In this document: piece by piece, positions 1 through 8,540 of the stretch | Layout: the number at the start of each line of letters is the position of its first letter | Numbering within the stretch: the first letter of the stretch is position 1 | NCBI GenBank assembly: GCA_002493595.1 | Contig: DKZG01000027.1 | Location: 1 to 64,000 of the forward strand | From: Ruminococcaceae bacterium UBA7080 | GTDB lineage: Bacteria; Bacillota; Clostridia; Oscillospirales; Acutalibacteraceae | Direction of reading: 5' to 3' | Length of the DNA stretch: 64,000 bases | Position numbers and translations under genes: made by a program | Notes under the pieces: generated by a model | Seen by the model: only the letters and a program-made list of their open reading frames with translations | The model's database searches: none | Told to the model about the DNA's origin: nothing

Positions 1-84
1 CACATTATCTCTCTCTTGTCAACAAGTTTTTTCAATTTTTTTTAAAATGCTGCCAGTAATAGCAAAATATACAAAAAAATCGAG

Positions 85-113
85 TTGCAATTATTATTTT
101 TATTTGTTATAAT
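85..113 (+). promoter_or_regulatory. Predicted sigma-A promoter of metA
   Basis: TTGCAA at 85-90 and a perfect TATAAT at 108-113 are separated by 17 bases. Transcription would start near 120, about 85 bases before the metA start codon. No riboswitch fold was recognised in this short leader. Confidence 0.65.
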
Positions 114-203
114 CATATAGCCATTTAAACGGCATTGGGTATTTACAAATATAATGTATTATTATATTATATTACAGTATTATATGAGAAAGGAGCTGAT
201 ATT

Positions 204-1118
204 GTGCCAATCAGAATTGATGACGCATTACCCGCAAAGCAGAACCTTGAAATTGAAAACATATTCGTAATGAGCAAGATGCGTGCTGATATGCAGGATA
301 TCAGACCGCTCAAAATTATAATTCTAAATCTTATGCCCACGAAGCTTGATACTGAAACTCAGCTTTTAAGGCTTTTAAGCAATTCGCCGCTTCAGGTTGA
401 TATAGATTTTCTTCAGGTAAAGAGTCATGTATCAAAAAATGTATCCAAAAGTCATATGGATAAATTTTATAAGGTATTTGATGAAATCAAGAACAACAGA
501 TACGATGGAATGATTATTACAGGTGCACCTGTGGAGCATCTTGAATTTGAAGAGGTAGATTACTGGGAAGAGCTTTGTACCATAATGGAATGGAGCAAAA
601 GAAATGTATACAGCACATTTCACATTTGCTGGGGCGCACAGGCAGGTCTTTATTACCATTACGGAATAAAAAAGCATAGGCTGGAAAAAAAGATGTTCGG
701 TATATTCCCTCACAGAAGTCTTGATGTCACACATCCGTTAATGAGAGGGCTTGATGATGAATACTTTGTACCCCATTCAAGGCATACTGAAATAAGCAGA
801 CAGGATATTGCACAGGTAAAGCAGCTTCAGATTATCTCTTACAGTGAAATTGCAGGGGTCCATATCGTTTCAGATATGGACTGCAGACAGTTTTTTGTTA
901 CGGGACATAGTGAATATGACCGTGACACCCTTGCAAAAGAATATTTCAGAGACAAAGCAAAAGGACTGAGTATAGAGAAGCCGTTTAACTATTTCCCGGG
1001 TGACGACGAAAGACTTGTACCTAATATGAGCTGGAAAAGCAGTGCAAGCCTTATATTCTCAAACTGGCTGAACTACTTTGTATACCAGAAAACACCATAT
1101 GATTTAAGTCAATTATAA
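204..1118 (+). CDS. metA: Homoserine O-acetyltransferase (MetA type)
   Basis: Activates homoserine by O-acylation, the first committed step of methionine synthesis, in the cytoplasm. The GTG at 204 is chosen as start: an AAGGAG element lies just upstream and the protein then begins MPIRI, the usual MetA N-terminus. An in-frame ATG at 135 lacks these signs. With this start the nucleophile cysteine falls at 142 (HICWGAQ) and residue 111 is Glu (GAPVEHLEFEEV). Glu at 111 is known to mark acetyl-CoA users of this family, whereas Gly marks succinyl-CoA users, so acetyl transfer is inferred. Length of 304 residues is normal. It is monocistronic, with its own promoter and a terminator shared with the convergent acetyltransferase gene. 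Confidence 0.93.
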   Translation: MPIRIDDALPAKQNLEIENIFVMSKMRADMQDIRPLKIIILNLMPTKLDTETQLLRLLSNSPLQVDIDFLQVKSHVSKNVSKSHMDKFYKVFDEIKNNRYDGMIITGAPVEHLEFEEVDYWEELCTIMEWSKRNVYSTFHICWGAQAGLYYHYGIKKHRLEKKMFGIFPHRSLDVTHPLMRGLDDEYFVPHSRHTEISRQDIAQVKQLQIISYSEIAGVHIVSDMDCRQFFVTGHSEYDRDTLAKEYFRDKAKGLSIEKPFNYFPGDDERLVPNMSWKSSASLIFSNWLNYFVYQKTPYDLSQL

Positions 1119-1130
1119 CAGCATAAATAA

Positions 1131-1170
1131 TTCAGCGGTGATTTTAATAAAATCACCGCTGAATTATTAT
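1131..1170. terminator. Bidirectional terminator between metA and the O-acetyltransferase gene
   Basis: A perfect hairpin with arms at 1131-1143 and 1151-1163 (TTCAGCGGTGATT and its complement) lies between two convergent genes. A/T-rich runs flank both sides, so it can end transcription from either direction. Confidence 0.85.
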
Positions 1171-1173
1171 ATA

Positions 1174-1791
1174 TTATTTTTTAATCTCAGTATAATTTAT
1201 TTTTAATTTCTTAAAATAATACTCCCTGTCATGCTCATTAATTTCTCTAAGAACCTTGCAGGGATTACCAACGGCCACAACATTTGACGGAATATCCTTA
1301 GTAACAACGCTTCCGGCACCGATAACCGTATTATCACCTATAGTGATACCCGGAACAATAATTGCTCCGGCACCGATCCAGCAGTTTCTACCTATATGAA
1401 CAGATGCATTATACTGATATGCTTTTTCACGAAGCTCCGGCAAAATGGGATGACCGGCAGTCGCTACTGTTACATTCGGTGCAAACATCGTGCAGTCACC
1501 AACATAAATATGCGTATCATCCACCATAGTCACGCCAAAATTACAGTAAACATTATTACCGAAATGGCAATGCGCTCCTCCCCAATTAGAATAAAAAGGC
1601 GGCTCGATATAGCAATTCTCGCCAATCTCGGCAAACATTTCTTTAAGCAACCGTTCTCGTTTATCAAGCTCAGTCGGTCTGGTCATATTAAAATCATAAA
1701 GCTTATCAAGGTGCCTTAACTGCTCATTCATAATACTGTCATCATCAGGCAAATACAGCTCACCTGTGTGCATTTTTTCTTTCATATACAT
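1174..1791 (-). CDS. Maltose/galactoside O-acetyltransferase family (hexapeptide repeat)
   Basis: A 205-residue enzyme of the Maa/LacA/NodL group, which moves acetyl from acetyl-CoA to a sugar hydroxyl. The N-terminal maltose-acetyltransferase cap (about 5-60) is followed by left-handed beta-helix hexapeptide repeats, seen as CWIGAGAIIVPGITIGDNTVIGAGS-like segments (about 135-185). The catalytic histidine is likely in AHCHFG or AGHP. The start ATG at 1791 has AAAGGAG seven bases upstream. It stands alone and faces metA. The acceptor sugar cannot be told from sequence. Confidence 0.88.
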   Translation of the reverse strand: MYMKEKMHTGELYLPDDDSIMNEQLRHLDKLYDFNMTRPTELDKRERLLKEMFAEIGENCYIEPPFYSNWGGAHCHFGNNVYCNFGVTMVDDTHIYVGDCTMFAPNVTVATAGHPILPELREKAYQYNASVHIGRNCWIGAGAIIVPGITIGDNTVIGAGSVVTKDIPSNVVAVGNPCKVLREINEHDREYYFKKLKINYTEIKK

Positions 1792-1913
1792 AATTTAACT
1801 CCTTTATCGTTTTTATTATATAACAAAATATATACATTTGCAAAATGTTTATATTTATATATGTATAAAGTATAGAAAACCAACAACGGCAAAAGACAAA
1901 ATATAATTAATAA

Positions 1914-1942
1914 TTGACAAGACAAAATATTTTTGCTAATAT
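1914..1942 (+). promoter_or_regulatory. Predicted sigma-A promoter of the valS T-box transcript
   Basis: TTGACA at 1914-1919 and TAATAT at 1937-1942 are 17 bases apart, giving a start near 1949 at the beginning of the T-box leader. Confidence 0.7.
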
Positions 1943-1949
1943 AAACTTA

Positions 1950-2205
1950 ATATTTAACGGCTGGGATAAAGAGGAGTAATATACTTATTTCTTTCAGAGA
2001 GCATCTATTAGGTGAAAGGATGCAGAGATGGTATGTGAAGGTAGCTTTTGAGCCGGCAGGGTGAACTTATATATAATACTATATTTTTATAGCCCTGTCC
2101 GTATATCTGCGTTAAGGATTTGAGCGGCAGTTATTACTGCAAATTGAGTGGTACCGCGGAATTTTATGCTTTCGCCTCAGTATTGGGGAGAAAGCATTTT
2201 TATTT
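1950..2205 (+). promoter_or_regulatory. T-box leader controlling valS
   Basis: A tRNA-sensing leader that permits readthrough when uncharged tRNA-Val is abundant. The conserved T-box core TGGTACCGCGG is at 2149-2159; the T after TGG would pair with discriminator base A73, fitting tRNA-Val. A GTA triplet at 2041-2043, followed by G in the expected 3' part of Stem I, is the likely valine specifier codon. The competing terminator has arms ATGCTTTC at 2166-2173 and GAAAGCAT at 2190-2197, followed by a T-rich run. The downstream gene is valS, which agrees with the specifier. Confidence 0.93.
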
Positions 2206-2229
2206 TTAAAAATTGTTAGGAGTTTTACT

Positions 2230-4860
2230 ATGGCAAAAGAGCTTGCAAAACAGTATGATCCAAAAGAAGTTGAGGATCGCACATACAAATTTTGGTGTGA
2301 CAACAAATATTTTCATGCTGAGGTTAATCCTGAAAAAAAACCTTATACAATTGTAATACCTCCGCCAAATATTACAGGACAGCTTCATATGGGACATGCA
2401 CTTGACAATACACTGCAGGATATTCTTATTCGATTCAGAAGAATGCAGGGCTATGAGGCATTATGGCTGCCCGGAACGGACCATGCGTCTATTGCTACTG
2501 AGGCTAAAATTGTTGAGGCAATGCGTAAGGAAGGAATTACAAAAGACGATATCGGCAGGGACGGATTTTTAAAGCGTGCATGGGCTTGGAAAGACCAATA
2601 CGGTTCACGCATTATAGAACAGCTGAAAAAGATGGGTTCTTCCTGTGACTGGGACAGAGAGCGCTTCACCCTTGACGAAGGATGCTCTAAAGCTGTTCGC
2701 GAGGTGTTTGTAAATCTCTATGAAAAGGGACTCATCTATCAGGGCAAGCGCATGGTTAACTGGTGTCCTCACTGCTGCACCACCATTTCGGATGCAGAGG
2801 TTGAATATGAGGATCAGGCAGGTCATTTTTGGCATCTGCGCTATCCGTTTAAAGATGGCAGCGGCTATGTTGAGCTTGCAACAACAAGACCTGAAACACT
2901 TCTGGGTGATACTGCAGTGGCCGTTAATCCAAACGACGAAAGATATAAAGACATTATTGGCAAAATGCTTATTTTGCCGATCGTTCACAGAGAAATTCCG
3001 GTTGTTGCTGATGAATATGTTGATATTGAATTTGGCACGGGTGTTGTTAAAATCACGCCCGCTCACGACCCGAACGACTATGAGGTTGGTTTGCGCCATC
3101 AGCTTGAAATCATTGATGTTATGACCGATGACGGTCATATTGCTGAGGGTTGGGGCAAATACAGCGGTATGGACAGATATGAATGCCGCAAGGAAATTGT
3201 TAAAGACTTAGAAGCTGAAGGAGCATTAATTGAAACAGAAGATTACAGCCACAATGTAGGCACCTGCTACAGATGCCATTCATCCATTGAACCGAGGCTT
3301 TCAAAACAGTGGTTTGTAAAAATGGAGCCTTTGGCTGAGCCTGCTGTTAAGGTCGTTAAAAATGGTAAGGTAAAATTTGTTCCAGAACGATTTGACAAAA
3401 TTTATTATCACTGGATGGAAAACATCAAAGACTGGTGTATCTCTCGTCAGCTTTGGTGGGGTCACCGCATACCGGCATGGTACTGTGATGACTGCGGCAA
3501 AGTAACGGTTTCAAAAGAGGATGCCTGCACCTGTGCACACTGTGGCAGCAAAAATATTAAGCAGGATCCCGATACTCTTGACACTTGGTTTTCATCAGCA
3601 CTCTGGCCATTTTCAACCCTTGGTTTCCCTGAAAATACTGATGAGCTTAACTATTTTTATCCGACAAACACGCTTGTAACGGGCTATGATATCATTTTCT
3701 TCTGGGTAGCGAGAATGATTTTCTCTGCAGTGGAACACACAAACAATATTCCCTTTGACACGGTTCTGATTCACGGTCTTGTTCGCGATGCGCAGGGAAG
3801 AAAAATGAGCAAATCACTCGGCAACGGAATCGATCCGCTGGAGGTTATCGATGAATACGGAGCCGACGCATTACGCTTTACGCTTGCAACCGGAAATTCA
3901 CCCGGCAATGACATGCGCTTTTCGGATGACAAGGTTAAAGCATCGCGCAACTTTGCTAATAAACTTTGGAATGCTGCTCGCTTTGTGCTTATGTATCTCA
4001 CAGATGATTTTAAATACAACGGCCTGCCCGGCGACTTGGCAATTGAGGATAAATGGATTGTTTCAAAGGTCAATACCCTTGCAAAAGAGGTGACCGATAA
4101 TCTTGAAAAGTTTGAACTTGGCATTGCAATTCAGAAGCTTTATGATTTTATTTGGGATGTATTTTGTGACTGGTATATCGAAATCGCTAAAATCAGACTT
4201 CAGGGCAATAATGCAACTGAAAAAAATGCAGCCATTTCAGTTTTAATTTATGTGCTGACCGATATTCTTAAACTGCTGCATCCGTTTATGCCGTTTATAA
4301 CAGAAGAAATATATCAAGCTATCCCACATGATGACGAGTCAATCATGATTTCAAAATGGGTTGAATACGACGAGGGACTTTCCTACTCTGATGACGAAGC
4401 TGAGATGGAGAGAATCATGAAAGCAATCCGTGCAATCAGGAACCGACGCAGTGAAATGAATATCCCGCCAAGCAGAAAGGCAGCCATTTACACCGAAACA
4501 GCTTTTGCCGATACATTTAAAATCGGAAGTGAGTTTATCAAACGCCTTGCATCTGCCAATGAGGTTATTATCGGTGACAGCTTTGACAATCTCGGCAACA
4601 CGGTAACCATTATTACGGATGATGCTAAAATTTATATTCCTATGGGTGACCTTGTCGATTTTGAGGCAGAAAGAAAGCGTCTTGAAAAAGAGCTTTCTCA
4701 GGCACAGGATAAGCTTGACTTTATTAATAAAAAGCTCTCAAATCCCGGCTTTGTAAGCAAAGCGCCTGAAAAAGTGGTTGCACAGAACAAGGCTGATGCA
4801 CGAAAGCTCGAAGAAAAGATTGCAAACATCAAAAATTCCATTGAAACACTTGGTAGCTAA
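2230..4860 (+). CDS. valS: Valyl-tRNA synthetase
   Basis: Charges tRNA-Val with valine; class Ia enzyme with an editing domain. The HIGH-type motif lies in [15 protein letters not shown] near residue 50 and the KMSKS motif ([10 protein letters not shown]) near 525. An editing (CP1) domain with [15 protein letters not shown] is present around 220, and a C-terminal coiled coil covers about 810-870. At 876 residues it has normal length. AGGAG sits just before the ATG. Expression is governed by the T-box leader upstream, and folC follows without any gap. Confidence 0.97.
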   Translation: MAKELAKQYDPKEVEDRTYKFWCDNKYFHAEVNPEKKPYTIVIPPPNITGQLHMGHALDNTLQDILIRFRRMQGYEALWLPGTDHASIATEAKIVEAMRKEGITKDDIGRDGFLKRAWAWKDQYGSRIIEQLKKMGSSCDWDRERFTLDEGCSKAVREVFVNLYEKGLIYQGKRMVNWCPHCCTTISDAEVEYEDQAGHFWHLRYPFKDGSGYVELATTRPETLLGDTAVAVNPNDERYKDIIGKMLILPIVHREIPVVADEYVDIEFGTGVVKITPAHDPNDYEVGLRHQLEIIDVMTDDGHIAEGWGKYSGMDRYECRKEIVKDLEAEGALIETEDYSHNVGTCYRCHSSIEPRLSKQWFVKMEPLAEPAVKVVKNGKVKFVPERFDKIYYHWMENIKDWCISRQLWWGHRIPAWYCDDCGKVTVSKEDACTCAHCGSKNIKQDPDTLDTWFSSALWPFSTLGFPENTDELNYFYPTNTLVTGYDIIFFWVARMIFSAVEHTNNIPFDTVLIHGLVRDAQGRKMSKSLGNGIDPLEVIDEYGADALRFTLATGNSPGNDMRFSDDKVKASRNFANKLWNAARFVLMYLTDDFKYNGLPGDLAIEDKWIVSKVNTLAKEVTDNLEKFELGIAIQKLYDFIWDVFCDWYIEIAKIRLQGNNATEKNAAISVLIYVLTDILKLLHPFMPFITEEIYQAIPHDDESIMISKWVEYDEGLSYSDDEAEMERIMKAIRAIRNRRSEMNIPPSRKAAIYTETAFADTFKIGSEFIKRLASANEVIIGDSFDNLGNTVTIITDDAKIYIPMGDLVDFEAERKRLEKELSQAQDKLDFINKKLSNPGFVSKAPEKVVAQNKADARKLEEKIANIKNSIETLGS

Positions 4861-5955
4861 ATGAAATATTCTGACGCACTTGAAATATTGAGAAAAAAAC
4901 AGAGTCTCGGCATTAAGCCGGGACTCGGTCGCATAAAAAAGCTTCTTGAGTCAATGGGTAATCCGCAGGACAACATACCCATCATTCATATAGCAGGAAC
5001 GAACGGCAAAGGCACAATTTCGGCGACCGCCGCAGATTGTCTTATGAAGGCCGGCCTTAAAGTCGGACTGTTTACTTCACCTTGGGTGATAGATTACAGA
5101 GAGCAAATACAAATTAACGGCAATTATATTTCTAAAAACGCGTTTGCGCACTACGTTGAAAGCTATATGGATTACGACGCTACTGAATTTGAGCTGCTGA
5201 CAGCGATTATGTATAAATATTTTGCTGATGAAGAAGTTGACTGCGCAGTTGTTGAATGCGGTATGGGCGGACAGGAGGATGCGACAAATGTTGAAAACAG
5301 AAATATTGCAGTAATCAGTTCAATATCACTCGATCATACAAATTTTCTCGGAAATACTTTAGAGAAAATTGCAATGCAAAAAGCGGGTATCATAAAAAAA
5401 GAATCTTATTGCATATTATATCCTAATCCTAAATGCGAAAGTATTTTTGAAAAGCATTGCAAGGAAAAAAATACTGCTTTAGTTAAGGTTGATGATACGG
5501 GAAATGCGATCGATAACACCATTAGCACTGTGCAGCATATACTTGACTTAGTCAAGACAGAAAAAACAGCAACCGTGAAAGCACTTATTAAATTACCTGC
5601 CAGGCAAGAAAAAATAGGAAACGTACTCCTTGACGGCGGTCATAATCTCTCTGCAGCACAATATCTCAGCAAAATAATAAAAGATGAGGTTGCTGTGATT
5701 GGTATGATGCGTGACAAAAATATTGACGGCTATCTGTCAGCAGTTGCACCGCACTGTACCAAAATCATCACTACAGCACCGAGTAATACTCGTTCAATAT
5801 CAGCTGATGAACTAAAGAAAACTGCAAAAAAATACTGCAATAATGTGATTGCCATAGATAATCCGATTGAAGCAGTCAGACAAAAGGGAGTAACCCTTGT
5901 CTGCGGCTCTTTCTTTCTTGCACGTGATGTGAGAGAAACTCTTTTAAATATGTAA
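4861..5955 (+). CDS. folC: Folylpolyglutamate synthase / dihydrofolate synthase family (short form)
   Basis: Adds glutamate to folates in an ATP-dependent, Mur-ligase-like reaction. The P-loop is HIAGTNGKGT near residue 42, followed by FTSPW and the TEFELLTAIMYKYF segment; DGGHN near 258 marks the C-terminal domain. The protein has 364 residues against about 420-430 in typical family members. The missing part lies between the two domains, where the usual G-x-HQxxNA segment is not recognisable, and the GGRLDATN motif reads GGQEDATN. The start codon directly follows the valS stop (TAAATG) with only weak ribosome binding, which suggests coupling. A reduced or altered folate ligase activity is possible. 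Confidence 0.85.
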   Translation: MKYSDALEILRKKQSLGIKPGLGRIKKLLESMGNPQDNIPIIHIAGTNGKGTISATAADCLMKAGLKVGLFTSPWVIDYREQIQINGNYISKNAFAHYVESYMDYDATEFELLTAIMYKYFADEEVDCAVVECGMGGQEDATNVENRNIAVISSISLDHTNFLGNTLEKIAMQKAGIIKKESYCILYPNPKCESIFEKHCKEKNTALVKVDDTGNAIDNTISTVQHILDLVKTEKTATVKALIKLPARQEKIGNVLLDGGHNLSAAQYLSKIIKDEVAVIGMMRDKNIDGYLSAVAPHCTKIITTAPSNTRSISADELKKTAKKYCNNVIAIDNPIEAVRQKGVTLVCGSFFLARDVRETLLNM

Positions 5956-5986
5956 ATATAAAGTACAAAATATGATAAAATATTTC

Positions 5987-6026
5987 ATACCAATCTGCTA
6001 CTATGTTTGCAGGTTGGTATTTTTTA
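5987..6026 (+). terminator. Terminator after valS-folC
   Basis: Arms at 5987-5998 and 6009-6020 (ATACCAATCTGC against GCAGGTTGGTAT, with one G-U pair) are followed by TTTTTT. It sits only about 25 bases before the spoIIAA start codon. Confidence 0.75.
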
Positions 6027-6051
6027 TTGCCGATTTTTAGGAGTGAAAAAA

Positions 6052-6384
6052 ATGAATGTTACTATTGAGGCAAGCGGAAGCATTGTAATCGCTTATCTTA
6101 TCGGAGAGATTGATCATCACACGGCAGCACCTGTAAGAGAAAAAATTGATGAAACTATTAAATTTGCCAAGCCCAATCACCTTATCATTGATTTTAGAAA
6201 TGTTACCTTCATGGATTCTTCTGGTATAGGACTGGTGATGGGAAGGTACAGACTGCTGCAAAGCATTGCACCCAGTGCGAGTCTTGAAATAAAAAATGTA
6301 ACCCCTCAGGTCAAAAAAATCATGGAACTTGCCGGTCTTGGAAGAATATCAATAATTAAGGAGATCAAAAATGAAAAAAATTAA
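6052..6384 (+). CDS. spoIIAA: Anti-sigma F factor antagonist SpoIIAA (STAS domain)
   Basis: Binds SpoIIAB in the forespore and frees sigma F; inactive when phosphorylated. The STAS motif MDSSGIGLV carries the conserved phosphorylatable serine near residue 57. The ATG at 6052 follows a TAGGAG element, gives the usual N-terminus (MNVTIEASG) and 110 residues, the family length. First gene of spoIIAA-spoIIAB-sigF. No sigma-H promoter consensus is visible in the short space before it, which is odd for this operon. Confidence 0.95.
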   Translation: MNVTIEASGSIVIAYLIGEIDHHTAAPVREKIDETIKFAKPNHLIIDFRNVTFMDSSGIGLVMGRYRLLQSIAPSASLEIKNVTPQVKKIMELAGLGRISIIKEIKNEKN

Positions 6385-6808
6385 TGAATTCAGGCTGACC
6401 ATTGACAGTAAAAGCATAAATGAAGCATTCGCACGTATTGTTGTTTCTTCTTTCATTACACCTCTTGATCCGACCCTTGAGGAAGTAGCTGATTTAAAAA
6501 CAGCTGTCAGTGAGGCTGTAACAAACTGCATTGTGCACGCTTATAAAAACACATGCGGCAAAATTTACATAACAGGTTCGGTCGATGAAAAAAACACAGT
6601 CAAAATCATAATACGTGACAAAGGCTGTGGCATATCCGATATCAGTCAGGCTATGACTCCCCTATTCACCACCGGCGAAGGTGACAGAGCAGGACTTGGC
6701 TTTACTGTAATGGAAAGCTTTTGCGATGGGGTTAAGGTAAGATCAAAACAGGACAAGGGTACTACTGTAACACTTTCTAAAAAAATTGAAGGGAAATCAA
6801 AATGGTAA
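6371..6808 (+). CDS. spoIIAB: Anti-sigma F factor / serine kinase SpoIIAB
   Basis: Holds sigma F inactive and phosphorylates SpoIIAA. It is a GHKL-type ATPase: N box SEAVTNCIVHAY near residue 45, G1 box RDKGCGISD near 80, and a G2-like GEGDRAGLGF near 105. Length of 145 residues is normal. AAGGAG precedes the start; the gene overlaps spoIIAA by 14 bases and sigF by 7, fitting the coupled partner-switch operon. Confidence 0.95.
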   Translation: MKKINEFRLTIDSKSINEAFARIVVSSFITPLDPTLEEVADLKTAVSEAVTNCIVHAYKNTCGKIYITGSVDEKNTVKIIIRDKGCGISDISQAMTPLFTTGEGDRAGLGFTVMESFCDGVKVRSKQDKGTTVTLSKKIEGKSKW

Positions 6809-7455
6809 CCGATACCAGAGAGGAAATGATAAACAGCAATATCGGTCTTGTTCACTCCATTGCAAACCGGTTTCGCGGACGCGGCGCTGATTATGATGAT
6901 TTATTTCAAAGCGGCTGTGTGGGGCTAATAAAGGCTGTAGACAATTTTGATGAGTCAAAGGGATTTGCATTTTCAACCTATGCTGTACCGGTTATTATGG
7001 GAGAAATAAAGCGAATCTTTCGTGACGGCGGTGCAATAAAAGTAAGCCGCTCACTAAAAGAAAAGGCCATCAAAGCACAAGGGCTTCGTGAAAAATTTAT
7101 AAAAAAAGAGCTGAGAGAACCAACAATATCGGAATTGTCCGACATGTTAGGAACACAGCCCGAAGAAACGGCCGAAATACTAAATGTAATTGCACCCATG
7201 ATATCGCTTAACAGTGCCGGTGAAGACGGTGAAAACACAATTGACATTCCGATTGATGAAAGTGATATGCTATTTGACCGATTGTCGGTTCAGCAGCTTA
7301 TGCAACACTTAAACAAAACAGAACAAGCCATAATCGACATGCGATATTATAAGGGCTATACACAGTCAAAAACAGCAAAAGCACTCGGTGTGTCTCAGGT
7401 ACAGATTTCCCGAAAAGAGAAAGCGATACTTCTTAAACTAAGAAAACTAATGTAG
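6802..7455 (+). CDS. sigF: RNA polymerase sigma-F factor, forespore-specific
   Basis: Directs early forespore gene expression. Region 2 is seen in DYDDLFQSGCVGLIKAVDNF and FSTYAVPVIMGEIKRIFRDGG (about 25-75); region 3 at about 85-150; region 4 helix-turn-helix in YTQSKTAKALGVSQVQISRKEK near the C-terminus. At 217 residues it is slightly shorter than the B. subtilis protein. Its position after spoIIAB distinguishes it from sigma G or B. It strongly implies that the organism sporulates. Confidence 0.94.
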   Translation: MVTDTREEMINSNIGLVHSIANRFRGRGADYDDLFQSGCVGLIKAVDNFDESKGFAFSTYAVPVIMGEIKRIFRDGGAIKVSRSLKEKAIKAQGLREKFIKKELREPTISELSDMLGTQPEETAEILNVIAPMISLNSAGEDGENTIDIPIDESDMLFDRLSVQQLMQHLNKTEQAIIDMRYYKGYTQSKTAKALGVSQVQISRKEKAILLKLRKLM

Positions 7456-7477
7456 TGTTTTATAGACATAAATACAA

Positions 7478-8042
7478 AAAGAAACTCCTGATACATTTGC
7501 ACCAGGAGTTTTATTATTCTATTATTTAATTTTTGTTCTAACTATTATTTACTTAGTACATCGGACTAAACCTCAAATAAATTTTTATTAAGCTTTAATT
7601 TCTTATTATATCATTTAACTATAGATTAGCTAAAACACATATCTTTTATATTTAATTAAATGAATAAAAGTTTATATCACACAAACTGCTTAATTAATAA
7701 AGTGCATTGGAATTCACCAAAATTTATTTTGCTATGGTTTTCAGCCACAAGCTATCCGCAGGCAGACAGCCGAATAATATATATAAAGTTATTTAATTGT
7801 TGCTGCACTCAATTGTAATTGCCAACCCTGCTCAATAACTTTTAATTACTCTTTCAGCTTGCATCCGTCAGTAATTCCGTTTTACCGCTGTCGATACATA
7901 ATCCGTTATTTTATTGGATTACAATTTGAGTGCTTGTCTGACCTGGTTCTAAATCCATTGGGACAAGCCTCCTTTCATAGATTGAACAAGCGTTTCTTAA
8001 TTTGAACCTTTAACTGCTTCCTAAAGGTTATCTCCTTTGTTC
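7478..8042 (-). ncRNA. Candidate large structured non-coding RNA, about 560 nt
   Basis: The gap has no open frame of gene size. A near-ideal minus-strand promoter would start a transcript near 8042, and the bidirectional hairpin at 7483-7510 would end it near 7478. The first 300 bases of this RNA are full of paired segments: TTGAACA at its 5' end with TGTTCAA about 60 bases on; AACCTTTA with TTAAAGGTT; GCTTGTC with GACAAGC (7929-7967); a long-range pair of CACTCAAATTGTAAT (around 7918-7932) with ATTACAATTGAGTG (around 7806-7819); and a CGGTAA/TTACTG hairpin near 7870-7888. The 3' part is A/T-rich. Size and layout recall ornate RNAs such as ROOL, GOLLD or OLE, but no family was recognised with certainty. 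An untranslated leader for a lost gene is the main alternative. Confidence 0.55.
7483..7516. terminator. Bidirectional terminator between sigF and the minus-strand RNA
   Basis: Arms AACTCCTG at 7483-7490 and CAGGAGTT at 7503-7510 form a hairpin followed by T-rich sequence on the plus strand; on the minus strand the same hairpin runs into TTTCTTTTTG. It can therefore end both the spoIIA transcript and the opposing RNA. Confidence 0.75.
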
Positions 8043-8048
8043 AACTAA

Positions 8049-8077
8049 ATAATAGCATATCATTTGTTATTTGTCAA
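8049..8077 (-). promoter_or_regulatory. Strong sigma-A promoter of the minus-strand RNA
   Basis: On the minus strand a perfect TTGACA (complement of 8072-8077) and TATTAT (complement of 8049-8054) are spaced by exactly 17 bases, pointing into the gene-free region 7478-8042. Confidence 0.75.
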
Positions 8078-8146
8078 TAGTTTTTTTGCATATTTTTATA
8101 TTTTTTTGTGATATATACACAAGCATCATTTTACATTTAATTACTA

Positions 8147-8175
8147 TTGACGAAAGGCGAAGAAAAATATATAAT
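8147..8175 (+). promoter_or_regulatory. Predicted sigma-A promoter of the DUF1292 gene
   Basis: TTGACG at 8147-8152 and a perfect TATAAT at 8170-8175 with a 17-base spacer lie 30 bases before the start codon. It diverges from the minus-strand RNA promoter. Confidence 0.75.
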
Positions 8176-8204
8176 ATAAATCACAAGGAAAGGCGCGTGA
8201 TAAT

Positions 8205-8522
8205 ATGGCAAACGAAAATGAATTTTACGAACCGGATATCATCAGCGTAAGCGATGAAAACGGAAACGAAATTTTATTTGAGCTGCTGGAAAGATATGAA
8301 ACAGAAGATGACACTTATGTTGCCATCACCCGTTATTATGAAACCGATGAAGAAATTGTTGACGGCGATTATGAGGTTATCATTCTTAAAGTCCAGGAAG
8401 AAAACGGTGAAGAATACCTTGCTGAAATTGAGGATGAAATGGAGTATGAGCAGATTTCCGATATTCTCATAACAATGGTTGAGGAAAAATTTGACGTTGA
8501 ATATTTTGAACCGGAACAGTAA
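8205..8522 (+). CDS. DUF1292 (YrzB-like) acidic protein
   Basis: A 105-residue, strongly acidic protein. The pattern DENGNEILFELLERYETEDDTYVAI followed by IILKVQEENGEEYLAEIEDEMEYEQI matches the DUF1292 family, small cytosolic proteins common in Firmicutes whose role is unknown. In other Firmicutes the gene often lies near the alanyl-tRNA synthetase / Holliday resolvase cluster; here it stands alone before a candidate 6S RNA. Start ATG follows an AAGGAAAGG element. Confidence 0.8.
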   Translation: MANENEFYEPDIISVSDENGNEILFELLERYETEDDTYVAITRYYETDEEIVDGDYEVIILKVQEENGEEYLAEIEDEMEYEQISDILITMVEEKFDVEYFEPEQ

Positions 8523-8534
8523 AAATATATTAGA
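8506..8534 (+). promoter_or_regulatory. Possible promoter of the 6S RNA
   Basis: TTGAAC at 8506-8511 and TATTAG at 8529-8534 are 17 bases apart, overlapping the end of the DUF1292 gene. The predicted start near 8541 coincides with the base of the closing stem of the RNA. Confidence 0.45.
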
Positions 8535-8540
8535 ATTGTT

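Noticed and set aside
7520..7700. A/T-rich stretch considered as a replication origin or attachment site
   Set aside because: No DnaA boxes, integrase, or direct repeats; better explained as the 3' part of the candidate RNA.
7911..7958. 15-codon frame with AAAGGAGG in the minus-strand RNA listed as a gene
   Set aside because: Too short to support as a coding gene without conservation data; kept only as a finding.
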